The position numbers and the translations under genes were made by a program. The notes below the pieces were generated by a model. It saw only the letters and a program-made list of their open reading frames with translations. It made no database searches and was not told where the DNA came from. This document shows positions 33,195-43,360 of a stretch of 64,000 nucleotides of DNA, in pieces. The stretch spans positions 79,263,400 to 79,327,399 of the forward strand of contig OV050030.1 in the NCBI GenBank assembly GCA_920105625.2, in the 5' to 3' direction. This DNA comes from Clusia tigrina (taxonomy: Eukaryota > Arthropoda > Insecta > Diptera > Clusiidae). How positions within the stretch are numbered: position 1 is the first letter of the stretch; the number at the start of each line of letters is the position of its first letter.

Positions 33195-34897
33195 AAGGAG
33201 GGTGGTTAACAGAGGCACGCCACAAGGGGTGTTTTATCACCCCTCCTCTGGAACCTGACAGTTAACACACTACTGGTGAGATTGGAATCTACTGGATGCA
33301 AAGTGATAGCCTATGCGGGCGATATGTCAATCGCGGCATCCGGCAAATTCCCTATAACGGCAATCCGCTCTCTTTGAGCACACACGTTAAGTACTTAGGC
33401 CTGATTCTCGACCCAAAGCTTAATTGGAAAGCCAATCTAGCTGAGAGGGCACGTAAGGCAACATGCGCTATATACTGCTGTAAAAGAGCAGTTTGTGCAC
33501 GATGGGGACTTCGTCCTCGAGTCGTGCTCTGGCTCTACACGGCCATCGTTGAACCAAACCTGTTATACGGGTCGGTCTTCTGGTGGCAATCTCTCGAAAA
33601 AGCCTGCAATATGAAACCCTTCTGTAAAATCAGAATATCCATTGCTCTACTGATCACTGGCGCTCCTCGTAGCACACCTACGAAAGCCCTTTTTGCCATG
33701 CTGCACTAGCTCCCCTCGTGGATCCTGGTTATGCAACAAGCCAAACTGACAGCGATTAGACTTAACGCTCTTTCGCACTGGCGCATAACCCTGACAGGCC
33801 ATGCTTCAATTCTGAATCAGGATCCACCTGTTCCCAACTTTATCGATTATATGTCGGTCTATTCCGATTTAAACAGGGAATTCGACCTCACTATTCCAAG
33901 TCGAAGCGACTGGACCTCAGAAATCGTCGGTGAAACAGTCGAAATCTACACCGACGGTTCCAAGCTTGGAGGTAGAGTCGGCAAGCGGTATTTATTCCGA
34001 CAAGCTGGAATTAAACATCTCCCTACGTCTCCCAGACCATTGCAGCGTTTTTCAAGCTGAGGTCATGGCCATTTACCACGCAGCCAAATGGATGCTGAGT
34101 AGTGATATCGGCGCAGTTGACGTATCTATCTTCTCAGACAGCCAGGCCGCCATTAGTTAATGAATGTCGAACATCTTTAAATGAGCTCGGAAGTTACTCT
34201 CGGGTGCACCTAGTCTGGGTTCCCGGACATAGCGAAATCCCGGGAAACTGCGAGGCGGACGAGCTTGCCAAGGCAGGCACGCTAATGCAAGACATTCACC
34301 CCTCTGTAAACATCGGCATTCCACTGGCAACAGCCAAGCTCGAAATCAAACGGAAATATCTGGCTGACGCCTATAAATCCTGGGCTAACGAGGAATCCTG
34401 CCACACGGCCAGACTAACTTGGGCAAGAATGGACAAAAACAGAACCAATCAACTTTTTCGACTTGATCGCGTATCACTGTCGACAATTGTGTCGGTTTTG
34501 ACCGGCCACTGCATAATGGGACAGCATGCAGAAAGACGGGGCCTACTCTCAAATGACTTTTGCCGAGGCTGTGGCTCCGAGGAGGAGGACGAGACGGTTT
34601 TCCACCTCTTCTGCCACTGCCCATCCTTCAGCAGAAGAAGGATTCGCACCTTTGGTGCCCCATTTCTTACAAGCCTGACAGAGCTGTCAGAGCTGTATCA
34701 GGATGGTTTCCGGAAACATGACGGGGTAGTCGTGCCTTTCCTAGCGCTGTCCTTGCGCTGACTATCACCATTCCAAGTATGGGAACTTTTTAGTCAGTGC
34801 TTGAACGGCGCCACACCGTGGTATAAGAATGGGACATTATGTGTGCTCAAGTGTGCTCTTGGCAAACTGGGCGGCCACTTCTACCTACCTACCTAGC
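33195..34897 (+). mobile_element. 5'-truncated LINE with RNase H (I/LOA type)
   Basis: On +, starting inside the reverse transcriptase and ending with (CTAC)n-like sequence at 34,885-34,897. It sits inside Gypsy-1 integrase, flanked by 'tagccac' on both sides; the possible TSD is longer but has a gap. Typical target-primed insertion with 5' truncation. Confidence 0.82.
33205..34761 (+). pseudogene. LINE ORF2: RT end, RNase H, cysteine-rich tail
   Basis: The RT palm is seen at 33,205-33,350: VNRGTPQG, then ESTGCKVIAYAGDMSI, where the catalytic YADD has become YAGD. After a shift, KYLGLILDPKLNWKANL and LKPRIV-like blocks continue to 33,709. RNase H follows: EIYTDGSKLGG at about 33,945, FQAEVMAI and IFSDSQAAIS in a second frame, and LVWVPGHSEIPGNCEADELA at about 34,209-34,270. 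The end has the cysteine motif FCRGCGSEEEDETVFHLFCH. RNase H plus this tail fits I/LOA-type LINEs. Shifts at about 33,355, 34,000 and 34,150. Confidence 0.82.
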
Positions 34898-35424
34898 CAC
34901 CAGTTTAGCGCGATCTTGGGTTTCTCTAACCAACTCGTGCGCTCGCTGTAGCTGATATTTTGCACTTTATTGGGTTCATCAGCATTGTATACTGGCGCAC
35001 ATTTGCGCTTCAAATTTGCTGGTACGTTGAAATCCAACCCGTAGAGTGTTCTGAACGGAGTTTTCATCGTTGATAAATGTACAATTGTTATGTACTTTCA
35101 TGGCCGTTATTAGCCACTGATCCGAATTAGAGCCAAACTCTTTAGCGAGATTACTTAGGTATTCTGCTAGAGATTTATGGCTTTGCTCCAGTGAACTGTT
35201 CGCTTGTAGATGGTATGTCATAATGTGCAATTTTGTGACACCACACATGTTATATGTTTCAGAAAACCATTTGGACACGAAATTTGACGCGTTGTCGGTC
35301 ACCAACACTTTCGATATATTATAACGTGCAATTGTCTCATAAAAAAATGCCTAGGCTACCGTACTTGCTTCGACATCTGGTATAGCCACGCACGCCATAT
35401 ACTAAGAAAAATCATACTGAAACG
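34898..35424 (-). pseudogene. Gypsy-1 integrase core, second half
   Basis: Integrase D,D,E core: VTDNASNFVSKWFSE at about 35,305-35,265 holds the second aspartate, and YHLQANSSLEQSHKSLAEYL the glutamate (about 35,225-35,160). Upstream of the D block, two stops lie between FQYDFS and LVTDN. The left end meets the LINE. The right end at 35,424 is the Gypsy-2 insertion point; the reading continues at 42,162 on the other side of Gypsy-2. Confidence 0.85.
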
Positions 35425-35579
35425 TGTAACGTCTCTTTTTTCCGCCTGGGTAAGCCGCCATATTGTCGTTTACAGAAAATAACTAAATAAATCACTACTG
35501 TGTTTATTCTTTTTGGTTGGATTCAATACTTTATTTATTTTATGAAATTAAATGTTTAAATTTGCTCAATGAGCTAAAC

Positions 35580-35840
35580 TACTATACTATGTGCAGTAAA
35601 TAAGTCTCGGTACTCGTTGGTAATTCTGAGTATTAGTGGGCTACCGATTATAAAACATGTAGTCCATTAATTCAGAATGGTCGCGGTAAACGTTGTATTT
35701 CTGGGTTTTTGTGGAGTACCGATAATAAACCATATTATCTTCTAGTCCAGTAAGCATTTGTAATTCTGGGCATTAGTGGGGTACTCCACTAATTCAAAAT
35801 AGTCTCAGTACAGTTGCTTTGAATTTTGGAATCAAAAAGG
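35580..35840. repeat. ~90-bp degenerate tandem repeat
   Basis: About three units with 'ggtaattctgagtattagtg', 'taccgat', 'taaac' and 'ccattaattca' in each, in the same order. Confidence 0.65.
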
Positions 35841-35849
35841 CTTGGTATA

Positions 35850-36190
35850 TCGATGCGTCTTCGTCGATGCAGAAAAGAGCTGTGCGTCGATGTGTCTTTT
35901 TTGCTTGCTGGTGAGGAAAAGACCTATGCGTCGATGCGTCTTCGTCGATGGCTGGTGAACAAAAGGGTTGTGCGTCAATGAATCTTCCTTCCTTGCTGGT
36001 CAGAAAAAGAGGTGTGCGTCGATGCGTCTTCGTCGATGGCTGGTGAAGAAAACAGCTGTGTGTCGATGTGTCTTCGTTGCTTGCTGGTCAGGAAAAGAGC
36101 TCTGCGTTGATGTGACTTCGTCGATGGCTGGTGAAGAAAAGAGCTGTGATTCGATGTGTCTTCGTTGCTTGCTGGTCGTGAAAAGAGAGC
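35850..36190. repeat. 44-bp minisatellite (about eight units)
   Basis: Units like 'gcgtcgatgcgtcttcgtcg' followed by 'atggctggtgaagaaaagagctgt'. Two alternating versions occur: one with 'cgtcgatggctggtga', the other with 'gttgcttgctggtcag'. The higher-order unit is therefore about 90 bp. Confidence 0.85.
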
Positions 36191-36439
36191 GAATCCGTCG
36201 GCTGCTGCTGATTATATCCCAGCTTTAGGCCATGTAACGACTCTATTTATTGGCTGTGGTAAAACTCACTGCGTTCCAGGGGTCTTGTACAGAAATTTAT
36301 ATTGATAAACGTGTGTAAAATATTGTGGTGTATATTTTATTGAATTTCATTAAAAATATACATGTGCTTTATTTGATTCGAAATATATATGATAGGAATT
36401 TATTAATACTATATTACCGATTTAAACTATGAGCATCCT

Positions 36440-36660
36440 GTGGTGTCCCGTTTGTGTGTTCACGGTTGGCGGTATTAGTCTCTCTAGGAATTTGTATTTG
36501 TCGCCACGAGAATAGGTCAAGCCATAAACCCGTGGTGCTGTCTTGGAGTAAGTCTTAGTCTCCACGAGAATCAGTAGAACCATGAACTCATGGTGCTGTC
36601 TTGGAGTTTCTATTAGTCTCCACGAGAATCGCTAGAACCAGCTTCGCTTGTTGTCAAGCC
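36440..36660. repeat. ~70-bp tandem repeat (three units)
   Basis: Units with 'ttagtctccacgagaatc', 'agaacca' or 'agccata' and 'tggtgctgtcttggagt'. Confidence 0.75.
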
Positions 36661-37330
36661 CATGCTTGTTGTTGTTGCATCTTAGCTGACTTTGGACCCC
36701 CTTCAACTAACAGTGGTCAATCACCTGGTTGCAGTCGTTCCTATTGACCCGAAGTGTTGATGCCTGCAGTTAGCGCAGCACAAAACATTTGCTGGTGGCC
36801 GTAGTGTTATCGCCTGTTCACACTTACTACTGCGTCTATCGTGAGGATTCTCTTTTTCCTCTTTTTGCTATGTCAACACTGACGGCGCATGTGAAGATCG
36901 CTTTGCTGTGGATGCGTTGTGAGTTAGCTTCTGTCGCTGTATTGTTGTTGTTGTTCTTGCGGCTCGTATCGTCTATTCGTAATGTTGTTGTTAGTGCAGT
37001 ATGTCGGGAGTCCTACCTTGCCGTGCGAAGTCTGTCGTGCAGTCACATCTGGAGCATGAAGAAGTTTTTGTTGTAGGACTTGAGCTGTTGTATTTTCTCT
37101 TCTTCGGTGCTTTATGGTTTTTGCTAAATTTTCTTATTGTTGCACTTGGTTTTCTTTAGTAGAACTAATTGTCTTAGCCAATCATTGCATGTCTTCTGCG
37201 CTCCCGTCTTTGTTTAAGCTTGTTGGGGTAATTTACACGGTGGCGTTAACTTTTTTATTAATTGTCACATGTTGTGGGATATCGGGGAGGATTATACGTT
37301 GTATATTTTTTGGGTAGGTCTCCGTACTAA

Positions 37331-37845
37331 CCCTACGTCTCCACGGGCAATTTTTGATGGCATAACACCTGTCAAATTCCATTGCAAAGGTTGGCAATAT
37401 TTTAAAGGTGGGCATTGCGATGTTATGCCATCGTCATTTTGAAAATGTCGTCAAGCAATCTAGTTCGCTGTGCCCGCGCTTGAAATTTTGTTTTATTTAT
37501 ACGATGAAGAGGAAAAAATTAGAAAACCGCAATTGTGGGTGAATCCTTTTTTACAAAGAATGCAAATGCACAGTCTCCATTCATTTTAGCGTTTTTATTA
37601 ATTAAATAGATGCGGTAAAACGAAAATGTCCGACGATGCTTCCACTGTGAGCAACACGAAAAAATGAAAAACGGCTGTCAAACAAGCAAAATGACAACTG
37701 ATTGCAACACAGCACGTTGGCAATTTATGGCATAACATATTTCATAAAATAAATTCCCAACTTCAAGCAATTTGGAGTGTCCATTGGCAATTTGCTTGAA
37801 ATTGCCAATGGCATACCATCAAAAATTGCCTGTGGAGACATAGGG
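37331..37845. mobile_element. Harbinger-type MITE (515 bp)
   Basis: TIRs CCCTACGTCTCCACGGGCAA and its reverse partner ending in TAGGG, about 32 bases each with few mismatches, flanked by the 3-bp TSD TAA (37,328-37,330 and 37,846-37,848). A 3-bp TWA target is the PIF/Harbinger signature. Inside, on + at about 37,510-37,570, a scrap reads LWVNPFLQRM, resembling the WVHP block at the N-terminus of Harbinger transposases, so it is a deletion derivative. Confidence 0.85.
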
Positions 37846-38208
37846 TAAGATATGTGTTTGTTTGTTTATTCATAGTAGGTGGGGTCAGTGTGTACTAATG
37901 CTGTATGGCCTTCTGTCTTGGGTACGTGTCTTTTGTTGGCTTGCAAATATTGTTGGTTGTGCGGAAAATACCTTCAATAATTTCCATCTTTACAGCGTCC
38001 GGGAAGTGTTGTTGCACCAATTCGATTCAATTCTTCTGGAACAATCTAAGTCGTCTGAGGTCCATGGCTTCGTTTGCTCATAGTACGTGGACTAATGAAT
38101 TATTTTGGAACAATCGACGTCGTGTGAGGTCCGTCGCTTTGTTAAAAAATGGTGGTGTGGCAGAAGAATTGTTGGAGTAAAATTTATGGGGAAATTTTAT
38201 TCCATACA

Positions 38209-38225
38209 TTTCCTCCCCACTTTAC
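38209..38225 (-). other. Gypsy-2 polypurine tract
   Basis: On - GTAAAGTGGGGAGGAAA directly precedes the 3' LTR start TGTATGG; the primer for plus-strand synthesis. Confidence 0.75.
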
Positions 38226-39108
38226 AGCCGATAGACGGTAGTTATCCTACCCTGGCAGAGTGATTTGATATGGGTTCCGGTAGAACCGGATTCGCTTTAA
38301 CGGTATGTTTCTTTATTAAACCTTAGCCTTTGATGTTAATTTCCCTTTACGTTCTCTTTAGCTATGGGATTTATCCTTTGTTTGGTATCTCTCGCTGCGG
38401 TCAGTTGCGTAAAATGGTTTGAGATCGCTGATATGCACTGTCTTCCTCTCCTTATCTCTTTCCCGTTTCATCTTGAATATGACTGGTAAGTGTCTATTTG
38501 GTATGGCCCGTCGTAGCGTGGGAGCATTTTAACACCCACTGTCCAACTTCGATCATCCAGGGCATACAACGCAGATTGTAAAATCGCCGTTGATCCTGGG
38601 CCGCTCGCCCCAGATTTCTTGTAACCAACTTATAAGCTTCTTTAAGTCGTTCGACTCTCTCGTTGGGCGTTTGGTTCTATTGCCCCATTCCCGGGGTGGC
38701 TTCATCCTACAATTATTCTGGGGAGCATGTTTCCCGTTATTGTATCGTGAACGCGGGGCTATAGCTCGTAGTTTCTGACAGTGGTGCTGATGGCGAGGGT
38801 TAATTCTGGCAATACCTCATCCCAATTTTGTTGCACATTTCCTGCAAATTGGGCGACCATTGGCTTTATAGTGTGGTTGGCACACTCGGCGGCATTCTCT
38901 TATGGCGTGTAAGGTACGGTGAACTCATGTTTGATACCGTAGTCCTTGACGAAACGTTTGAATGACTTGCTCGTGAATTGAGAACCGTTGTCTGTCACTA
39001 AGACCTTTGGGACTCCAAAACGTCTACATGCGCTCAGGAAAGGCCCGTTCTAGGTTTTCGGTGGTGGCCTTTCGGAGGGGAGCAACTTCTGTCCATTTGC
39101 AGAATCTG
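38226..39108 (-). pseudogene. Gypsy-2 integrase end, decayed
   Basis: No long frame. On - the words KVLVTDNGSQFTS-like (38,985-39,010: 'gttgtctgtcac') and AECANHTIKPMVAQF (about 38,895-38,850) show integrase core and glutamate block positions. This is the rest of the integrase whose N-terminal part lies at 39,109-39,582. Confidence 0.6.
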
Positions 39109-39582
39109 TCATGGAAGACTACCGTCGTAGTGTTTCCGTGCTGTGAGCGGGGTAAACCCAACAGAGTCAGCACATAATATGGCCCTCGGCTCCAGGGTTA
39201 TCTGCGTCAGCATTTCTCCAGTCGGTTCTTGTTGGCTAGGTTTGTATTGTTGCAACAGCTTAAATGGACGTACGCACCGGATGGTATCTCTGAATAGTCC
39301 TGGCCAGTAGTACCGGTTAGCAGTTCGTGCTATCGTTTTGGGGATGCCTAGTTGTCCTGCAGTTGGTGCGTTGTTACTTTCCTGTATAATGCATTTCCTA
39401 GCAAGCCTAGGTATGCATAGTTCCCACTGTGTGCAGTCTTCGTCTCCCGTGCGGCTGGGTATATAGCAGTACAGCTGCCTGTTTTCAAATGTGTACTTTG
39501 CGAATTTAACAGGATCGGCAAGTACTTCTCCTTTTCTTTTGAGCCACCACTTCCAGTTCGTCTCTAATTGGTATTGCAACAT
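39109..39582 (-). pseudogene. Gypsy-2 integrase N-terminal half
   Basis: Open for 157 codons. LCIPRLARKCIIQESNNAPT precedes GQLGIPKTIARTANRYYWPG, which is the H2C2 zinc-binding block with altered histidines (normally HxxxxxGHxG). FRDTIRCVRPFKLLQQYKPS has one of the two cysteines changed (normally CxxCQ). AILCADSVGFTP is the first catalytic aspartate region (normally VDFxGP). Confidence 0.78.
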
Positions 39583-40090
39583 GACAGTGCATACAGTTCC
39601 ATAGATTGTGTTGACAATGCATCCGCTAATACATTAAGTTTGTCTTTACGGTATTGTACCTCAAACGAATGTAGCTGCAACTCTAGTGCCCACTTGGCTA
39701 TTCGTCCTGAAGGGCTCTCTATAGAGAAATTAGCCACTTCAGTAATAGGTGGTTTGTGATGACGGTGAATTGGTCACACTCAAGATACGGCCGCCTTTTC
39801 CGGATGCCCCTAATGATCGCTAAGAATCTTTCTCTGTTGAGGGGTAGTTAAGCTCTGCTCCATTCAAGTGTATGCTAGCGTACGCTATTACTCGCTCATC
39901 TCCTTCGATCTCCCGAGTAAATTCTACTCCCAACCCATACTCACTGGCGTGGGTCTGGAGCGTAAACTTTTGGTTAAAGTCTAGGCAGGCGAGCATCGGA
40001 ACTTTCGTGAATCGCTGTTTTAAAAGTGCAAATGCTAATGATGTAATCAAGGTAAGCGAATGCGTGGGACACGCCACATTTCAGGTAGAT
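39583..40090 (-). pseudogene. Gypsy-2 RNase H
   Basis: LALLKQRFTKVPMLACLDFN leads to FTLQTHASEYGLGVEFTREI (normally the TDAS block; here THAS), then RVIAYASIHLNGAELNYPST and EKDS, the standard end. Upstream the sequence fuses directly to protease. Confidence 0.78.
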
Positions 40091-40396
40091 GCCTTGTTTG
40101 GTCATGAAATCCGGGCTGAGTTGTAGGTCGTCAATGGAGTCGGGCATGATAAGTAGCTCCAACTGGCATATCTTTCCTACAAGCCTGACGCACACCACAA
40201 ACGCTTGAGTGATTTGTCTTATTCGCCCATCCGCCATACGTGCTATAGTGTATGTAGAGGTCACTCTACCGGTGGTAGCACTTAATTGGTAAACGAGTCG
40301 TTCGCTGATAAAACTCCTGGTGGCGCCTGTGTCTGGCGTGGCTTTTATATCATCTTTGCCTACGGCGGGACAGATACGTTGCCCATCGAAACGCAA
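40020..40396 (-). pseudogene. Gypsy-2 protease, fused to RNase H by RT loss
   Basis: Retropepsin: KATPDTGATRSFISERLV at about 40,340-40,295 has the DTGA active site. LSPDFMTKQGIYLKCG at about 40,110-40,065 is the domain end. The same reading runs on into RNase H-side sequence; the whole reverse transcriptase, about 1 kb, has been lost at about 40,045-40,065. Confidence 0.8.
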
Positions 40397-40399
40397 TGC

Positions 40400-41730
40400 A
40401 CTTACTGTTTGCGAGGCTTGTTTTCGTTGCTAGCGACAGCACTGCTCGTTCCCCCTGATGTTCTACAGCATTCAACAGTCCTGGTTCCCGTCTTGCCCCA
40501 CTTTCAACAAAAGAGGACTTGGACGTTACGACAGTGTACGTAATGTGTCCTGGCTGACCGCACCGTCTGCAAGTTGTGCGTGGATTTATCGGCGAGTCTT
40601 GGTTGGAATAGTTCCCTGGTTCTACCTGTCGCTTCCTTGTTTCTGGTTTGGTTGTGCGCGCAACCCGTGGCTGGAGTACTGGGCATATTGTGGTGGTCGC
40701 GGTGGTGCTGCTCGTGGAGATTCACGATCGCCACGTATCCCCTCTAGGCCTAGCGCCATATCCATCAACTCTTCTAGTGTTCCTTGGCACGTACCAATGG
40801 TACTCTTCTAGGCTATTCCGGAAAATTCGCTCAACCTTGTTTTCTACTGAGTAGCCGGCATGCCGCATGTGATTTTGGAGTTCAACCCCATACTACTTGA
40901 TTGTTTTCCGTGGTTGCTGTTGATGCTGCCCAATCTCGACCTCCAGCTTTTCGAAATATCTGGCAGATAAGAAAAATTTTAGAAAGTCCTTCTTCAAGGA
41001 AGGCCAGTTTATCAACGCCCGATTTTATTGCCAAACCACAATAGAAAACGCTCATTTAGGTGTTCGGGCATTCTTCGCGGTAACATATGTTTGTTTAGAC
41101 CGTATACTTCCGAAAGCTCCTCCAGTCGCTCGACAAAAGCCAGGGGGTCACGCCCTCCATCGTATTTTATTGACCATATTCTGAAGTGGTCAATAACAGC
41201 CGCTTCGCGTTGTATCGGGTACTACTGGGCAATACGCGACGATACCGTCGTCTGCAGCTGGTGGTCGGTTCTCTGGGGCTTACCGGCTGAACTATGCTGG
41301 GGTTAGTACTCCCGTGGAGGAGAAACTTTTCGCTTGCTGGGCCTGTAACTCTGCCAATCCAGGTTCCTGTTGTAGATTTAATTCTGTATCGTTGGTGAAT
41401 TCGGCTAGTTTCTTTCGTATTTCTTCCACTATGCCAGTGGCCTCTAAACCAATCTCGATACAACAGACCACTAGCTGACCCTTGCGCAGGTTGTATACCC
41501 ATCTCGTTTTTCGACAAAATCTTTTGTTTACTCTGTTAGTTTTCTTGTGAAAGTCCCTGCTCGGGCGTCAGTGTAATGACTCCATTTTCCGCCATATTAG
41601 GTCCCACGAGTAGAGATCCGCTATATACAGATAAGGCTAAATATTGCGGAAGGCGCCAGGTATCCTGATTCTCCGTTAGTGGCTGAGGTATTTTTAAGAT
41701 TGGGCCCTTAGTCAGGTTGATTCTCGACAC
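40400..41730 (-). pseudogene. Gypsy-2 gag
   Basis: Nucleocapsid knuckle TCRRCGQPGHITYT at about 40,575-40,530, with the last cysteine changed to valine. Upstream: CQGTLEELMDMALGLEGIRG and a proline-rich spacer (about 40,790-40,690). A probable N-terminal part MSRINLTKGPILKIPQPL is open at 41,536-41,730. Several shifts. Confidence 0.68.
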
Positions 41731-41979
41731 GGGTCGTATGACACCTTAATCCGACCCAGGGGTTAGATATTTATCTAAGAGCCGCCATCGACTCGAAATG
41801 CCACAGTAATTTCATTAGGCATTTGTGGCCTTTTCTGCCACGCCTACCATTCCCACCGCTAATTTTCGGGAAATGCTTGTTTCAAATTCTCAGCTGACCT
41901 ACCTGGCTATAGACCGTTCCGGTATACGTAACCTGCTGACCCCCATAATAGTAGCCTAAAGTTCTGCTCTGCGGCTTTA

Positions 41980-42161
41980 TTAATAAATTAAATTCTTCAC
42001 AATCTACGGCGAGTGAGGTCGTTTACTCATAGTACTAATGACTAATGAATTATTCTGGAACAATAGACGTCGTCTAAGGTCCGTGGATTTGTTCAAAAAA
42101 TGATGGTGTGGCAGAAGAATTATGTTGGAGTAAAATTTATGGGGAAATTTTGTTCCTTACA
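41980..42161 (-). repeat. Gypsy-2 right (5') LTR, short
   Basis: Homologous to 38,030-38,208 ('aatgaattatt', 'ggaacaat', 'gtggcagaagaatt', 'gttggagtaaaatttatggg'). No clear further match to the left, so this LTR is partly deleted. Confidence 0.75.
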
Positions 42162-42685
42162 AACGTAAAGATATATTTTTTTCCAGAAACCGTTTCTGGC
42201 AGGATTCCTACAATGTATATATAAACCTTATCAAAAGGTGGCTTTGGAGTGTCGGTCAACACCAGTGGCATCTTTGTCACCCTCGAACTCTTGTTGACCG
42301 GACATTTTGGACAGTTCTTTACATATTTATTTATGTATGAGCATACATTTCCACTCGGATGCGTCTGCATTCAGATTTTTTTTCTCAGGTTTGTATATGA
42401 TTTCAAAATCATATTCAGACAATTTGTGTCTAAACCTGGCTAGCCTAGGAGTTGGGATTCCAAATTCCTAGGCGTTTGGGATTCAAAACGGCTGGTGATC
42501 GGTAATAATTTTGAATTGGCGTGCTTGCAGATATGTCTTGAAAATCTTCGTAGCCCAAACAATGGCTAGAAATAATTTCTCTATCGTGGGGTACCTCTCC
42601 TCCGTATTGCTAAAAGTCCTGCTTGCGAATATTATTGATGGGTCATTTCCGACATTACCTTGCGACAAAACCACCCCAATGCCTC
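42162..42685 (-). pseudogene. Gypsy-1 RNase H end and integrase start
   Basis: RNase H: GVVLSQGNVGNDPSIIFASR, TFSNTEERYPTIEKLFLAIV and ITDHQPF at 42,674-42,483. The integrase zinc-binding half follows (42,370-42,162): HPSGNVCSYINKYVKNCPKC with CPKCPVNK, then DTPKPPFDKVYIYIVG, the first catalytic aspartate block altered, ending at the Gypsy-2 TSD. The right end at 42,685 is the BEL-2 insertion point. Confidence 0.85.
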
Positions 42686-43287
42686 TGGTGGAGATTTTAT
42701 TTGTTATTGTTATTAATTTCTTTGTAAGTGCTCGATTTTAATTAATCGTTCTTATTTCATATAAATTTTATGTTACAAGGTATCGTATAAAAATTGAGCC
42801 GCCCTAATGTTTCAATTATTATAAAGGGCATCGCAACAATAACAACACAAAATAAATGTTAATTTCATTAGTTGCGCTTTGTGTCGCTGCTCTTGTTCGT
42901 CTTAGTATGGTCCGCTAACTTAGTATTGTTGTTGTTGTTGTTCTAACGCATCGAACCATTTTACTGATGCGAACAGATTTACATATGTACATACCTGCAT
43001 ATGTAAATAACAATTAGGTTTTTTGGCTCTTTATCGTTTTAACGACAGCATCAAAAAAAAGAAGAAAAAGCTTTTCAAGAAGTCAAGGGAAAATCAAGCG
43101 ATAACTGCCGTGCTGCTTAAATCGTTTTTATTAAGATAGTGACCTGTCTCAGCATTAATTAGTTAACTTAAATAAATATTTGCTACATTTAAATAAATAA
43201 AGTTCTACTTTAAATTCATCACAATTGAAATCGGGACTTAAGTGTTTTATTTTGTGGCTGGCTCAGTGAGCCAAAATAACTCGTACA
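42686..43287 (+). repeat. BEL-2 5' LTR
   Basis: 602 bp. A TATA-like TTATTATAAAGG at about 42,818; TTGTTG repeats at about 42,928-42,942; AATAAATAAAG at about 43,192. Partner of 49,288-49,898. Confidence 0.93.
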
Positions 43288-43292
43288 TTACA

Positions 43293-43310
43293 TGGTGCCG
43301 AAACCCGGGA
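43293..43310 (+). other. BEL-2 primer-binding site
   Basis: TGGTGCCGAAACCCGGGA lies five bases after the LTR, the place and TGG start expected of a tRNA-complementary primer site. Confidence 0.7.
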
Positions 43311-43360
43311 ATTAAGTGCTTTTTTGAAAGAACCCTCTTTACCCTCTTTATTTTATTAAA

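Larger units (their letters stand above)
35425..38208 (-). repeat. Gypsy-2 left (3') LTR region, expanded
   Basis: The right border is fixed by the polypurine tract: on - GTAAAGTGGGGAGGAAA precedes TGTATGG (38,208). The left border is fixed by the TSD. Within it lie tandem repeats (35,580-36,660) and a 515-bp MITE. Only about the last 140-220 bases match the other LTR, so the interior of the right LTR is deleted, or the left has grown. Confidence 0.6.
35425..42161 (-). mobile_element. Gypsy-2 (6.7 kb) inserted in Gypsy-1 integrase
   Basis: A Gypsy-type LTR element on -. The 4-bp TSD AACG is at 35,421-35,424 and 42,162-42,165. Outer ends are TGTAAC (left) and TTACA (right). Taking out the element and one TSD brings the host integrase frame back together at FTF/QYD, which confirms the borders. 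Content from right to left: short 5' LTR, gag, protease, RNase H, integrase, PPT, long left LTR region with minisatellites and a MITE. The reverse transcriptase is missing. Confidence 0.9.

Noticed and set aside
36789..37317. Possible small membrane proteins on +
   Set aside because: They lie inside the Gypsy-2 LTR region and have only generic hydrophobic composition.
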